Counted from the first letter of the stretch, positions 40,651 through 51,290 are shown. The stretch is 64,000 bases of DNA from Entomohabitans teleogrylli (GCF_001484765.1 NZ_LLXO01000013.1:155552-219551), one strand, 5' to 3'. Notes: a model not told the origin generated them from the sequence alone. Numbers and translations are program-made.

Positions 40651-40693
40651 GACCGGGAAAGATTTTGCACAGTGCGCAACTTTCTTCCCGGTC
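40651..40693. promoter_or_regulatory. Long inverted repeat between atoC and atoD (candidate AtoC site or atoC terminator)
   Basis: A 43-base imperfect palindrome: arms GACCGGGAA (40651-40659) and TTCCCGGTC (40685-40693) around a core TTGCACAGTGCGCAA. It starts 8 bases after the atoC stop, so it could terminate atoSC. It is also centred about 140 bases before the expected atoD start site, where E. coli AtoC binds an inverted palindrome. Both roles may apply. Confidence 0.6.
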
Positions 40694-40700
40694 CGCGGGG

Positions 40701-42101
40701 CTAGATTTCATGGCGCGGCGCGTGGTCGATGCCATATTCCTGGAGTTTGTACATCAGCGCCCGGCGGCTGATGCCGAGTACCAGCGCGCTGCGGGTGCGG
40801 TTACCTTCGTGTTGTGCAAGGGTTTCGAGAATCAGCTGTTTTTCGTAGCGCTTCATCTCATCTTTCAGATTACGTTCTTCGTGAGGGACCGCCGGGGGCT
40901 TTTCATCACCGGCGCCCGGCTGGCGGGACAGGAGCGCAGGGGGTAGATCGTCGCTGAAAATGATGGCGCCGGTGCTCATGATGACCGCTCGTTCAATGAC
41001 GTTGGACAGTTCGCGAATGTTCCCCGGCCACAGCCAGGCGGACAGCAGCGCCAGCGCCGCCGGATCGATATCAATGATTTCACGCTGATTTTCGGCCGAG
41101 AATTTTTGCAGGAAGTGATTGGCCAGCAGCGGGATATCTTCCGGGCGTTCGCGCAGCGGGGGGATTTCCAGATGGATAACGTTCAGGCGATAGAATAGAT
41201 CCTGGCGGAAAGCGCCCTGTTCCACCATGGCGGCTAAATCCCGGTTCGTGGCCGCGACAATGCGGATATCCACCTGGATAGTCTGATGGCCGCCGATACG
41301 CTCCAGCTCTCGCTCCTGCAGTACCCGCAGCAGTTTGGCCTGCAGGTTGAGGGGCATTTCGCCCACTTCGTCGAGCAACAGAGTACCCTGATGGGCGCGC
41401 TCGAACAGCCCCTGGCGCTGCATCTGGGCGCCGGTGAAAGCCCCTTTCTCATGGCCGAACAGTTCGCTTTCCAGCAGGGATTCCGGCAGGGCGGCGCAGT
41501 TCACTTTAATAAACGGGCCGGCGGAGCGGCGGCTGTTGTAATGGATAGCCCGGGCGATCAACTCCTTGCCGGTGCCGCTTTCACCACTGATCAGGACGCT
41601 GGCCTGGCTGAGGGCTATTTTGGCGGTATCGCGGCAGATCTCCATCATGCATGGGCTGGTGGTAAGAATGTGTCCCCACTGCCAGCTTTCCGTGAGCGCT
41701 TTGTGCAGATAGCTGATCTCCTGCTTCATCGACTGGAGCTGAAGCGCCCGCTGAATAACCATCTGCAGTTCGTCGAGATCAAAAGGTTTAATCACGTAGT
41801 CAAAGGCGCCGCAGCGCAGCGCCTCTACTGCCGTTTCCACGGCGGCATAGGCGGTCATCAGAATCACCGGGATGCGCGGATGCAGGGCATGCATCTGCTG
41901 CAATGCCTCAATACCGTTGAGTCCCGGCATGCGAATATCCATCAGCACCACGTCCGGCGGATGGTCGGCGAACATTTGCAGCGCTTCGCGACCGTCCTTC
42001 GCGCAGAAGGTTTCCTGCCCGGCGAGGGCAAAGGCGGTGGTTAGCATGCGACGAACATTTTCTTCATCGTCGACAATCAGAATACGGTAATTCGCTTTCA
42101 T
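40701..42101 (-). CDS. atoC: Acetoacetate-responsive sigma-54 activator AtoC
   Basis: NtrC-family response regulator for the ato operon. 466 residues (E. coli 461): receiver domain with Asp55 ([10 protein letters not shown]), AAA+ domain with Walker A GESGTGKE, the sigma-54-contact loop GAFTGA and Walker [11 protein letters not shown], and a C-terminal Fis-type helix-turn-helix ([21 protein letters not shown]). It follows atoS by 2 bases. Confidence 0.96.
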   Translation of the reverse strand: MKANYRILIVDDEENVRRMLTTAFALAGQETFCAKDGREALQMFADHPPDVVLMDIRMPGLNGIEALQQMHALHPRIPVILMTAYAAVETAVEALRCGAFDYVIKPFDLDELQMVIQRALQLQSMKQEISYLHKALTESWQWGHILTTSPCMMEICRDTAKIALSQASVLISGESGTGKELIARAIHYNSRRSAGPFIKVNCAALPESLLESELFGHEKGAFTGAQMQRQGLFERAHQGTLLLDEVGEMPLNLQAKLLRVLQERELERIGGHQTIQVDIRIVAATNRDLAAMVEQGAFRQDLFYRLNVIHLEIPPLRERPEDIPLLANHFLQKFSAENQREIIDIDPAALALLSAWLWPGNIRELSNVIERAVIMSTGAIIFSDDLPPALLSRQPGAGDEKPPAVPHEERNLKDEMKRYEKQLILETLAQHEGNRTRSALVLGISRRALMYKLQEYGIDHAPRHEI

Positions 42102-42103
42102 GG

Positions 42104-43948
42104 CTACTTATTTCCCTGGGATCGAACGGGCAAAATAATCGTAAACGTGGTGCCGCGCCCCGGTTCGCTGGACAGCAGGATATCTCCCTGATGGGCGCTG
42201 ATAATGCGCTGGCTGAGCGCCAGCCCCAGCCCGGTGCCGGACGCTCTGGTCGTAAAGAAAGGCTCAAAAATTTTATGCTGCAACTCCGCCGGGATGCCGC
42301 AGCCGTCATCGGCGATCTGCACCGCCTGGCGATCGTCGTCGTATTGCCAGCTGCGGATGGAGATGCTGCCTCTGGCGCTAATGGACTGCACGGCGTTGAT
42401 CAGAATATTGAGGATCACCTGGCGCAGCAGTTCGCGGTCGGCGAGGATCATGGCGAGGTCGGGGGCGAGCTCGCAGGTAAAGTCGATGCGCGCCTGCAGG
42501 CCTGAGGTCTGAATCAACACCAGTGATTCATCGATCATCTGATTAAGGCTAACCGCCTGGCGCGGTCCCTGGCGGGGGCGGGAGAAATCCAGTAGCTGCT
42601 GGATTACCCGATTAATGGCGTCAATTTCTTTAAGGATGATCGCCAGGTATTCCTGATGGTGGATCTGGGTGTCCTGTTGTTTGAGGATTTGTACATAGCC
42701 GCGGATCGCGGTCAGCGGGTTGCGCACTTCATGGGCTACCCCGGCCATCAGTTCGCCGAGGGTAGCCAACCGTTCGGCCTGCGCCAGCCGCCGCTGGGCC
42801 TCTTTGCGGGCGGTCAGATCTGAGAAGATCACCAGCGCCCCGACCAGCTCGCCGCGATCGTTACGCAACTGGCTGGTGGTGACGATAAGCTCAATCGCCC
42901 GCTCCTTAGCCGGGAAGCTGACTTCCAGCGCCCGGTGCTCAATGCCGCGCTCCAGGGTGTCGAGTACCGGGCTGGTATAGCCGTTGTCGGTGAACAGCGC
43001 CGCATAGGGGAGGCCGAGCAGCTCGTCACGGCTGTAGCCGGTGATCTGTTGCGCCGCCGGGTTCATGGCGGTTACGCAGCCGGCGCTGTCAATGGCAATC
43101 ACCCCGTCGGCGGCGTTTTCGACAATCAGATCGTTAAGGGTACGGGTTTCGCCCAGCGCCTGCGCCAGGGCATTAACGCTGCGGCTGATTTGCCCCATCT
43201 CTCCCGGCAGCGGCGGCAGCCGGGTGTGTAAACTCTGCGCCAGTCCTTCCAGCCCCTGAGTGATGACATCGATGTTGGTGCCAAGACGGCGGGAAAACAC
43301 TACGATCAGCAGCAGGCTAACCAGCAATCCGCACACCAGTACCGCCGCAATGCGTACGTCCATCTTCCAGGCCTGCTGGCGGATGTCTTCGGAGAGTTCG
43401 TTGGCCCAGATATAGCCGATCACTTCTCCCTGGCGTTCGATGGGGATCATCGAGTTCATAATATGGCCGCGCACCTGGTGCCCGGAGGAGACCAGCGCCT
43501 GGCGGGTCGTCATCACTTCGCGACCGGGATGGTCCGGGTTGATGGTAATCCCGACGTTGCTTTGATACAGAGCCGCCGGCGCGTAGGTAATGATGGCATC
43601 CAGCTCCCGGTGATAGTAACCGGCGCCGATACCGGGAAAGGCCTCGGCGATTTTTTCGGTAATTGGACTTAATTCGCGATTGAGAGCGGCAATCCGCTCC
43701 GCCCGCGGCAGAAAAGCATGGTGGGAAAAACGCTCTTCAAGTTCGGCATTCAGCCGCCGGGTGATGCCGGAGAGTTTCTTTTCTTTTTCTGCCAGCACGG
43801 CCGCCTGACCTTCGGTTTCGACGATATAGCCGATGGTCAGCGTCGGCACGCTCACCATTACTATCGCCATGGCAATCATCTGGTTGCGTAGTCGACGCGG
43901 GTAGAATCTTTTTACTCGCTGTATCAGCGCCTGTATCCCTGCCTGCAT
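42104..43948 (-). CDS. atoS: Sensor histidine kinase AtoS
   Basis: Membrane kinase that phosphorylates AtoC in response to acetoacetate. 614 residues (E. coli 608): TM1 about 22-42, a periplasmic region, TM2 about 190-212, HAMP, a PAS domain (about 260-370), HisKA with His406 in AGVAHEVRNPL, and an ATPase domain with the GTGLGLALSQRI box. Compared with E. coli the N terminus has about six more residues (MQAGIQALIQRVKRF). Divergent from rcsC. Confidence 0.95.
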   Translation of the reverse strand: MQAGIQALIQRVKRFYPRRLRNQMIAMAIVMVSVPTLTIGYIVETEGQAAVLAEKEKKLSGITRRLNAELEERFSHHAFLPRAERIAALNRELSPITEKIAEAFPGIGAGYYHRELDAIITYAPAALYQSNVGITINPDHPGREVMTTRQALVSSGHQVRGHIMNSMIPIERQGEVIGYIWANELSEDIRQQAWKMDVRIAAVLVCGLLVSLLLIVVFSRRLGTNIDVITQGLEGLAQSLHTRLPPLPGEMGQISRSVNALAQALGETRTLNDLIVENAADGVIAIDSAGCVTAMNPAAQQITGYSRDELLGLPYAALFTDNGYTSPVLDTLERGIEHRALEVSFPAKERAIELIVTTSQLRNDRGELVGALVIFSDLTARKEAQRRLAQAERLATLGELMAGVAHEVRNPLTAIRGYVQILKQQDTQIHHQEYLAIILKEIDAINRVIQQLLDFSRPRQGPRQAVSLNQMIDESLVLIQTSGLQARIDFTCELAPDLAMILADRELLRQVILNILINAVQSISARGSISIRSWQYDDDRQAVQIADDGCGIPAELQHKIFEPFFTTRASGTGLGLALSQRIISAHQGDILLSSEPGRGTTFTIILPVRSQGNK

Positions 43949-44115
43949 TATTCGTCCCTGTCCTGCGGCGCAATAGGTTATTATCGGCCGGAAACGATAA
44001 TGATTCCCGGAGAGAGTTCAAACTCCGGAGATCGCCCGGCGTTGCGGCTGGGCGCGTTTGCGGCTACCTTATCGACATCATTTTTGTTTACAGACCAATC
44101 GCCAGTGGTACTACT

Positions 44116-46965
44116 TTGAAATACTTTGTCTCTTTCCGCTCCACGCTCAAAGTGTCGCGCTATCTGTTTCGGGCACTGGTGCTGCTGGTCTGGCTGCTGA
44201 TTGTACTTTTTTCCGCCTTCTACATTATTAATGCGCTCCACCAGAAAGAGTCGGAAGTTCACCAGGAATTTAATCTCAGTTTTGATCAGGCTCAGCGCTA
44301 TATTCAGCGCACTTCTGATGTGATGCGCGAGTTAAAGTTTATTGCTGAGAATCGAATTACCGCCGACAGTGCGCCTTTCCCGACGGGAAACGGTGAGACG
44401 GAGCGCCCGGAGCCGCCGCAGTTTATGCCGTTGTTCGAGGATTCCGACTGCTCTGCGGTCAGTAATGCGTGGCGGTCTTCTTCCCGTTCGCTGGCCTGGT
44501 ATCTGCGCTACTGGCGGGATAATTATTCGGCGCTATACGATGTTAACCGGGCATTTCTTATCGGCGGGGATTCACTGTGTATTGCCGATTACGGTTTACG
44601 GAATGTCCCTCTGGAGCGCGAAAAAGCCCTTAAGTCCCTGCACGAGCGGATCCTTAAGTATCGCGCCGCTCCGCAGGGCGAACGCGGTAGCAATATTTAC
44701 TGGATTAGCCCCGGGCCGCGCCCGGGGGTCGGCTATTTCTATACGCTGACGCCAGTCTATCAGGCAAACCGTCTGCAGGCGCTGTTAGGGATTGAGCAAA
44801 CTATCCGCATGGAGAGTTTTTTCACCACCAGTAATTTACCGGCGAACGTCACCATTCTGGATGACAACGGTTTTCCGCTGATCTCGCTGGCCGGCAACGA
44901 GACAGCCATCGGACCGGATGCGCGCTGGAATCAGGAGCGTACCTGGTTTGGATATACTCAGGGGTTCCGGGAACTGGTGCTGAAAAAGAACCTGCCGCCC
45001 TCGACCCTCAGCGTTATCTATTCCGTACCGGTAGACCTGGTGCTGGAACGGATACGGGTGCTGATCCTTAACGCGGTACTGCTCAACGTACTGGCGGGGA
45101 TCATTTTGTTTGCGCTGGCGAGAATGTATGAGCGGCGGATCTTTATTCCCGCCGAAAGCGACGCCCAGCGCCTTGAAGAACATGAACAGTTTAACCGTAA
45201 AATCGTCGCTTCTGCGCCGGTGGGGATCTGCATTCTGCGTACCCAGGACGGCACCAATATTCTCAGTAATGAGCTGGCCCATAACTATCTCAGTATGCTG
45301 ACCCATGAAGATCGGCAGCGGCTAACGCAAATTATCTGCGGCCAGCAGGTGAATTTTGTCGATGTGCTGACCAGCAATAACACCAATTTGCAGATCAGTT
45401 TTGTCCATTCCCGTTATCGCAATGAGAATGTCGCTATCTGCGTGCTGGTGGATGTCAGCGCTCGCGTCAAAATGGAGGAGTCGCTGCAGGCGGCAGCCCG
45501 GGAGGCGGAACAGGCCAGTCAGTCGAAATCGATGTTCCTTGCCACCGTCAGCCACGAGTTACGCACTCCGCTTTACGGCATCATCGGTAATCTGGATTTA
45601 TTGCAGACCCGGGAGCTACCGAAAAGCGTTGAACGACTGGTGACCGCGATGCATAACTCGTCCAGCCTGCTGCTGAAAATCATCAGCGATATTCTCGATT
45701 TCTCGAAAATTGAATCCGAGCAGCTAAAAATCGAGCCCCGCGAGTTTTCCCCGCGCGAGGTGATGAGCCATATCACCGCTAACTATTTACCGCTGGTGGT
45801 ACGCAAACAGTTTGGTCTGTACTGCTTTATCGAGCCCGATGTGCCGCAGCAGATGATCGGCGATCCAATGCGTCTGCAACAGGTGCTGTCAAACCTGCTG
45901 AGTAATGCGATCAAATTTACCGATACCGGCTGTATTGTGCTGCATGTTCGGGTGGAAGGGGATTACCTGTGCTTCAGCGTGCGCGATACCGGGGTGGGTA
46001 TCCCGGACAAAGAGGTGGTGCGGTTGTTTGATCCCTTCTTCCAGGCCGGTACCGGCGTACAGCGCAACTTCCAGGGGACCGGGCTCGGGCTGGCGATTTG
46101 TGAGAAGTTGATCAATATGATGGATGGCGATATCGCCGTGGAAACTGAACCGGGGATGGGGAGCTGTTTTACTATCCGCATCCCCATGTACCAGGTCGAG
46201 CGCGTCGAGCCGTGCGCTATTGAGGCGCTGGCGGATAAACGCTGCTGGCTGGCGGTGCGTAATGAGCGGCTGTATCGTTACCTGGAGAATTTGCTCAGCT
46301 GGCACGGCCTGCATTTTCAGCGCTATGGGGGCGAAACGCCGGGCAGGGATGATGTGCTGATCGCCGATACCGAGCCTGAAACGCCATGGCGCGGTACCGC
46401 GACGGTACTTTTCTGCTGGCGGCATATCGGTCTGCCCGTGGAGCGCGAGCCAGGGTGCTGGTTGCACAGCGTGGCGGCGCCTCATGAGTTGTTGACCCTG
46501 CTGGGGAGGATTTACAGTGTGCCGGTGGCGGGCGGCGATGCGCAAAACGCGCTGCCGGCGCCGTCGGTGGTGAGCGAACAGAATGATGACATGATGATCC
46601 TGGTGGTTGACGATCATCCCATCAATCGTCGCCTGCTGGCCGATCAATTGAATACGCTGGGTTATCAGTGCAGAACGGCGGCAGACGGCGTCGACGCGCT
46701 CAATGTGCTGAGTAAACACCATATCGATATTATTCTCAGCGACGTTAACATGCCTAATATGGATGGTTATCGCCTGACGCAGCGGATCCGCGAGCTGGGG
46801 CTGACGCTGCCGGTGATTGGCGTTACCGCTAACGCGCTGGCGGAGGAGAAACAGCGTTGTATTGAATCCGGTATGGATAGCTGTCTGTCGAAGCCGGTGA
46901 CGCTGGATATTATCCGCCAGACTCTGGCGGTTTATGCCGGGCGAGTCAGAAAGCAGCGTGGCTGA
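44116..46965 (+). CDS. rcsC: Rcs phosphorelay hybrid sensor kinase RcsC
   Basis: Hybrid kinase of the Rcs envelope-stress phosphorelay; passes phosphate from its His to its own Asp, then to RcsD and RcsB. 949 residues, the E. coli length. TM1 about 20-42, a periplasmic loop, TM2 about 314-336, HisKA with His479 (TVSHELRTPLYG), the ATPase region, an alpha/beta/loop domain (about 700-815) and a receiver with Asp875 (LSDVNMPNMDG). It uses a TTG start with a weak ribosome site, which suggests low translation. Confidence 0.95.
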   Translation: MKYFVSFRSTLKVSRYLFRALVLLVWLLIVLFSAFYIINALHQKESEVHQEFNLSFDQAQRYIQRTSDVMRELKFIAENRITADSAPFPTGNGETERPEPPQFMPLFEDSDCSAVSNAWRSSSRSLAWYLRYWRDNYSALYDVNRAFLIGGDSLCIADYGLRNVPLEREKALKSLHERILKYRAAPQGERGSNIYWISPGPRPGVGYFYTLTPVYQANRLQALLGIEQTIRMESFFTTSNLPANVTILDDNGFPLISLAGNETAIGPDARWNQERTWFGYTQGFRELVLKKNLPPSTLSVIYSVPVDLVLERIRVLILNAVLLNVLAGIILFALARMYERRIFIPAESDAQRLEEHEQFNRKIVASAPVGICILRTQDGTNILSNELAHNYLSMLTHEDRQRLTQIICGQQVNFVDVLTSNNTNLQISFVHSRYRNENVAICVLVDVSARVKMEESLQAAAREAEQASQSKSMFLATVSHELRTPLYGIIGNLDLLQTRELPKSVERLVTAMHNSSSLLLKIISDILDFSKIESEQLKIEPREFSPREVMSHITANYLPLVVRKQFGLYCFIEPDVPQQMIGDPMRLQQVLSNLLSNAIKFTDTGCIVLHVRVEGDYLCFSVRDTGVGIPDKEVVRLFDPFFQAGTGVQRNFQGTGLGLAICEKLINMMDGDIAVETEPGMGSCFTIRIPMYQVERVEPCAIEALADKRCWLAVRNERLYRYLENLLSWHGLHFQRYGGETPGRDDVLIADTEPETPWRGTATVLFCWRHIGLPVEREPGCWLHSVAAPHELLTLLGRIYSVPVAGGDAQNALPAPSVVSEQNDDMMILVVDDHPINRRLLADQLNTLGYQCRTAADGVDALNVLSKHHIDIILSDVNMPNMDGYRLTQRIRELGLTLPVIGVTANALAEEKQRCIESGMDSCLSKPVTLDIIRQTLAVYAGRVRKQRG

Positions 46966-47171
46966 GCGGGCGGTCAGGATGTACCGGGCGTCAGACGTCG
47001 CGATATCCTGGCGTCGCGGCATCAGCCGTAAATAATATATTGAGGGATTGTTTCAGCGCCGCGGCAAGAAGTGATTAAGCCGGTGATGATATTAATCATT
47101 TGTCGCGCTGAGTTAATTCTGAGGATGTTTATTCGTGCAAGCCGGGAGATATTCCGGAAATCAGGCACAAC

Positions 47172-47194
47172 AAAACCCGGCGCGGAGCGCCGGG
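47172..47194 (-). terminator. Terminator of rcsB
   Basis: On the - strand CCCGGCGC, loop TCC, GCGCCGGG is followed by TTTTG. It lies about 55 bases past the rcsB stop. The remaining bases between rcsC and rcsB (46966-47250) show no gene. Confidence 0.85.
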
Positions 47195-47250
47195 GATGTC
47201 AAATACTACTCGCAAAGCGTCCGGCCCGTAGAGAGGGCAGGACGAAACGG

Positions 47251-47901
47251 TTACTCTTTATCGACCGGCGTCAGGCTGACAGACGACAGGTAGTTGAGCA
47301 GGGCGATATCGTTATCCACCCCCAGTTTCAGCATCGCGGATTTTTTCTGGCTACTGATGGTTTTTATGCTGCGGTTAAGCTTTCTGGCGATTTCAGTGAC
47401 CAGAAAACCTTCGGCAAACAGGCGCAGCACTTCACTTTCCTTCGGCGACAGGCGTTTATCGCCATATCCGCCGGCGCTGATTTTTTCCAGCAGGCGTGAA
47501 ACGCTTTCCGGTGTAAATTTCTTGCCTTTCTGCAGCGCCGCCAGCGCTTTCGGCAAATCGGTGGGCGCTCCTTGCTTAAGGACGATGCCTTCGATGTCCA
47601 GATCGAGCACCGCGCTAAGAATGGCTGGATTATTGTTCATCGTCAGAACAATGATCGATAACCCCGGGAAATGGCGCTTAATGTATTTGATAAGCGTAAT
47701 CCCATCACCGTATTTATCCCCTGGCATGGAAAGGTCGGTGATCAGAACATGGGCGTCCAGTTTCGGTAAGTTATTGATAAGCGCCGTGGAGTCTTCGAAT
47801 TCACCCACTACGTTTACCCACTCAATTTGTTCAAGTGACTTCCGAATGCCGAACAGCACTATCGGATGATCATCGGCAATAATTACGTTCATGTTGTTCA
47901 T
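47251..47901 (-). CDS. rcsB: Rcs response regulator RcsB
   Basis: Output regulator of the Rcs phosphorelay, controlling capsule, motility and other genes alone or with partners such as RcsA. 216 residues, as in E. coli. Receiver domain with Asp56 (LITDLSMPG) and a C-terminal LuxR/FixJ helix-turn-helix (KRLSPKESEVLRLF to IKTISSQKKSAM). The start at 47901 is 16 bases after the rcsD stop; the upstream open frame overlaps rcsD. Converges on rcsC. Confidence 0.97.
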   Translation of the reverse strand: MNNMNVIIADDHPIVLFGIRKSLEQIEWVNVVGEFEDSTALINNLPKLDAHVLITDLSMPGDKYGDGITLIKYIKRHFPGLSIIVLTMNNNPAILSAVLDLDIEGIVLKQGAPTDLPKALAALQKGKKFTPESVSRLLEKISAGGYGDKRLSPKESEVLRLFAEGFLVTEIARKLNRSIKTISSQKKSAMLKLGVDNDIALLNYLSSVSLTPVDKE

Positions 47902-47917
47902 GTAATAGGCTACCTTG

Positions 47918-50593
47918 CTACAGCAAGCTCTTGACGTAGGCGTCAATGTCGCTGATATATTTTTCTATGACCGGAACATCTTTCTCACGAATTTGATGCT
48001 CAAGTGTTTCACATAACTGCTTGCCGGGTACCAGATTTAACATGGCAAACACCCCTTTCAGGCGGTGAGCCGTCTGTGCCAGCGAAGCAAAATCACTTTT
48101 CGCTGACTCAGTATACAATTTCTCTACATCGTCGGGTACAGTGTCGACAAATAATGCGTAATAACCGCTGGCATGAAGCTGGGCGCTTTCGTCCCCGGAG
48201 GGAACCGGTTCCGTCAGCACCTCTTCCGCCAACTGCTCTTCTATTAGTTTTAGCACCGCTTCCTGCAGTGCGTGGCTAATATTAAAGTTAACGCAATACT
48301 GACCGGGTGTAAGTTGCCTTACGCCATCCACATCATCGCTTAAAAGCAAGCCTGAAGCAGTAAGATTAGACGGATTATCGGTTAAAAAGAGATCAAAGTC
48401 TTGACTTGATAATCTTTCATCCGGGGTGATGCAGGTCGCTCCCCAGCTTTCTAACTGACGCGTAACAATAGCGCGGATCTCACCTGAAGTGATATCCAGC
48501 ATCGCCACGACTTCATCCAGTAAACCTTCTTCGGCTTCGTCTGCGGATGTTTCTTCCGGTTCAGCAGCCATTTTAACATGGAGTGTATAGCGTGTGCCCA
48601 AATCGGGGCGGGATTTTATGTTTAAATGCCCGCCCAGCTTTCGGGCCAGCCGATCGCACAGATAAAAGGTTAACCCATTTGCCCGCCCATAGCGATCTTC
48701 ACTGGTCTCATTCAGGAAGGGGAAATGTAAATTATCGATCTCGCTGTGGCTGATACCCTCGCCGGTATCAAGAATTCGCAGGGTCAGACCTTCGCTGTCG
48801 GAGACGTCCTGGATAATATCGAGGGTGATTTTACCGGTACAGGTGGTCACCAACGCGTAGTTGACCAGCATTAATAAAATGGTATGCAGCGCTTCTTTGT
48901 CGCCGTGGCGCTTATCCCCTGGCGCAAGCTGGTTGTTGATTAACAACTGCAGACCTTTGCGACGGATAGCCGGCAATACCTCGGGAACCAGCTCATCAAT
49001 CAGCGATTGGATCGGGAAGAGCTGGGGAGTACTTTTCCATTCCCCCGCTTCAAGAGTGTTCAGGAGTTGTATTTCATCCACCAGTCGGACAATATTTTGC
49101 GCCGCCGACATGAGTGCCTGGCGTTCGCGATCGCCTGGGGCCGGGAGGTGTTCGAGGATCTGCTGCGCCGGCGATTTCAGGGCTTCGCCAATATGCTGCA
49201 TAAACGCCGTGCGCCCCTGCTGATTTTTTTCATAAAGATGCTGTGCCTGGCGCAGCTTTTTGTTGACCAGCACTTCTTTATCCTGATCGCGGATCACGAA
49301 GATCTGCGTGCGCGGGGCTATCTGGCTGCGATACTGGCGAATTTCATATAGTTCGTTGTTGATAGTCGCCTGAATCACTCCCTGGTGCTGATCGGCCAGG
49401 GTAGCGATATTTTGCAAGTTGAGGTGCGGCAGCAAATGATCGGCAATTTTATTGCTGATCACGGTCCGGTTCGCTTCCATATCATGCACCAGCAGCCCCA
49501 GGGGCAGTTGCGCGACAATTTCTTCATTCAGCGCCCGCAGCGTTTGCAGTTCTCCGCTTTGACTGACTGGCGATTCCGGCGCCTGGGTTCGCGACTGGCG
49601 GAAGGCCAGGTAACCGAACAGCGCCAGAATCAATAACAGGATGTTCAGGCAGAACGGCAGCGCGATGTTCTGCAGCGTGTTCATGAGCAGAGTGCTGACC
49701 GGCACCAGCCAGATCAGACGCAGCGGCGTCGCCTCAACCGGGGCGGCGATCTCTACCCGGCTGCCATTAAAATTGATATTTACGGCTCTGACGCTGTTCT
49801 TCCCGGCGGCGGATGACGGCGGGGCGATAGTTTCCGTTGTTTCGAGGCGCAGGCTGTTTAACGCCATATCCGGAGGGACCAGATCGTTGACCGGCAGATC
49901 GAAAGCGACAATGGTCGCCAGATGTCCGGGCTGATTAAAGGTCGTGCGCAGCGTAAAGTAGGCGCCGTTTTGCCAGGCTAACTGGCGCAGAGGCGAAAAG
50001 CTTTCCCGTTCATCCAGCGCATTGGCCTGCTGGAGCATCTCTGCCCGGCGGAGTTCGACGATGTTCTCGATCCCGGAATCCTTGAAACCGGACGACAGAT
50101 CTTTAAGGGGCAGGGTAGACACCAGGATCATGCTGTTATCCTGGCCGTTAAGGTAATACATCGACCATGGACTATTTTCCGCGCCCCACAGCGTATCGAG
50201 GTAAGCGGAGATACGCTGCGACATCTCCAGCGTCGCGCTGTCGTGAGAGCCGAAGATCAGCGCTTCGGTTTTACGGCGCGGCTTCTCAAGGTAATAGACA
50301 TCCTGGCGTAGCCGCGTTTCCTGAAGGCCGCTGGCGCTATTGCCGGATGCTGTTGCCGCGATATTGTCGTAAATTTGCCAGGTCGCGTATCGGTAGCTGT
50401 CTACCCGTTTGTGAAGCCCGCGGCTGACATCCATCAGTTGATAGCTTTTTTCTTTCAGCCAGCTATTGACGGCGCTTTGCACCATCACGCCCATCGTCAC
50501 CAGTAGCATAATAATTAACGCCAGAAAAACGCGGGTCAGGTTTCCGGGCATCAATGTTAACTTGTCAGGGATCATGCGAGTGGTTCGGCTCAT
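47918..50593 (-). CDS. rcsD: Rcs phosphotransferase RcsD
   Basis: Inner membrane intermediate of the Rcs relay that hands phosphate from RcsC to RcsB. 891 residues: TM1 about 20-40, a large periplasmic region, TM2 about 300-330, a histidine-kinase-like region lacking the phosphoacceptor His, an RcsD alpha/beta/loop domain, and a C-terminal HPt domain with His843 in AHRLKGVFAML. The start is uncertain; an ATG seven codons in (MIPDKL) is an alternative. It forms an operon with rcsB. Confidence 0.93.
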   Translation of the reverse strand: MSRTTRMIPDKLTLMPGNLTRVFLALIIMLLVTMGVMVQSAVNSWLKEKSYQLMDVSRGLHKRVDSYRYATWQIYDNIAATASGNSASGLQETRLRQDVYYLEKPRRKTEALIFGSHDSATLEMSQRISAYLDTLWGAENSPWSMYYLNGQDNSMILVSTLPLKDLSSGFKDSGIENIVELRRAEMLQQANALDERESFSPLRQLAWQNGAYFTLRTTFNQPGHLATIVAFDLPVNDLVPPDMALNSLRLETTETIAPPSSAAGKNSVRAVNINFNGSRVEIAAPVEATPLRLIWLVPVSTLLMNTLQNIALPFCLNILLLILALFGYLAFRQSRTQAPESPVSQSGELQTLRALNEEIVAQLPLGLLVHDMEANRTVISNKIADHLLPHLNLQNIATLADQHQGVIQATINNELYEIRQYRSQIAPRTQIFVIRDQDKEVLVNKKLRQAQHLYEKNQQGRTAFMQHIGEALKSPAQQILEHLPAPGDRERQALMSAAQNIVRLVDEIQLLNTLEAGEWKSTPQLFPIQSLIDELVPEVLPAIRRKGLQLLINNQLAPGDKRHGDKEALHTILLMLVNYALVTTCTGKITLDIIQDVSDSEGLTLRILDTGEGISHSEIDNLHFPFLNETSEDRYGRANGLTFYLCDRLARKLGGHLNIKSRPDLGTRYTLHVKMAAEPEETSADEAEEGLLDEVVAMLDITSGEIRAIVTRQLESWGATCITPDERLSSQDFDLFLTDNPSNLTASGLLLSDDVDGVRQLTPGQYCVNFNISHALQEAVLKLIEEQLAEEVLTEPVPSGDESAQLHASGYYALFVDTVPDDVEKLYTESAKSDFASLAQTAHRLKGVFAMLNLVPGKQLCETLEHQIREKDVPVIEKYISDIDAYVKSLL

Positions 50594-50961
50594 TATGACT
50601 GATTAATTGAAATAGTAAGGAAAACCGGTTCTCCGCGCCAGGCAGCTTCCGGCGATTCAGGCTGCAAGCATACCGGGAAAATGGTGTGTCGTCATATCAA
50701 TAAACAGGCTGCTGTTTTGCCAGCTTGCGCAGAACGAGTACCGGTAGGCGTAGGTAGAGCGGGAGCACTGGCCTGGAAAAATTTTGACGGTGAGAAAATA
50801 CTTATTTTTCATAAAGTAATGGGTTTTCAGCTCCATAATGTAGAGCGGAATTTGCCTGGCGTCGCTATCAACTATTTTAACCGCGGCGATTGATGTTGCT
50901 GAGTTAATCGACAGGAGGTAGTCGTTTTTTATTAACTTTGTGTAAAGATGTGTAAAACAGC
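50594..50961 (-). promoter_or_regulatory. Upstream region of rcsDB
   Basis: 368 bases between rcsD and micF. It should contain the rcsDB promoter, but I see no convincing -35/-10 pair. Open frames here have no start context or family likeness. The region becomes AT-rich towards 50950. Confidence 0.4.
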
Positions 50962-51056
50962 AAAAAAAAACCGGATGTGAGCATCCGGTCGGAAAATAGG
51001 GGTAAACAATCATTCACAATGGAATGACGGTAATTAATAAAGTTAATGATGATAGC
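50962..51056 (-). ncRNA. micF: MicF small RNA (antisense repressor of ompF)
   Basis: Hfq-dependent sRNA that pairs with the ompF ribosome site. The 5' end GCTATCATCATTAACTTTAT at 51056 matches E. coli micF exactly, the following ATTACCGTCATTC is conserved, and the 3' end is the expected hairpin (ACCGGATG...CATCCGGT) with a T9 run (50962-50970). About 95 bases (E. coli 93). It is transcribed divergently from ompC, sharing OmpR control. Confidence 0.93.
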
Positions 51057-51214
51057 GTTTAAAAGTTTATACAGAATATCCCGGAACGTTTTATCATTCG
51101 GTGCGACATTTTAATGTCTATTTATCCTTATGATTTGTAGGTGAAAATTAATTTTTTTGATTTTTTGTGTGTATATAGCGTGTCAGTGGTAGCAAAAAAA
51201 GTTCCCTGCAATTT

Positions 51215-51290
51215 ACATTTTGTTACATCTGTAGTGATGAATGAAACATATAAAAAGTTTTAGTATCATATTCGTGTTGGATTATTTCGA
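51215..51290 (+). promoter_or_regulatory. OmpR-regulated ompC promoter
   Basis: The sequence from ACATTTTGTTACATCT through ATGAAACATATAAAAAGTTT to TTCGTGTTGGATTATT follows the E. coli ompC C1-C2-C3 OmpR boxes and core promoter almost base for base. It is about 90-165 bases before the ompC ATG, leaving a long 5' leader with GAGGG before the start. The 323 bases between micF and ompC contain no gene. Confidence 0.85.

Noticed and set aside
50657..51013. 118-codon leftward frame between rcsD and micF
   Set aside because: Overlaps the micF 3' half, lacks a ribosome site and has no recognisable domain.
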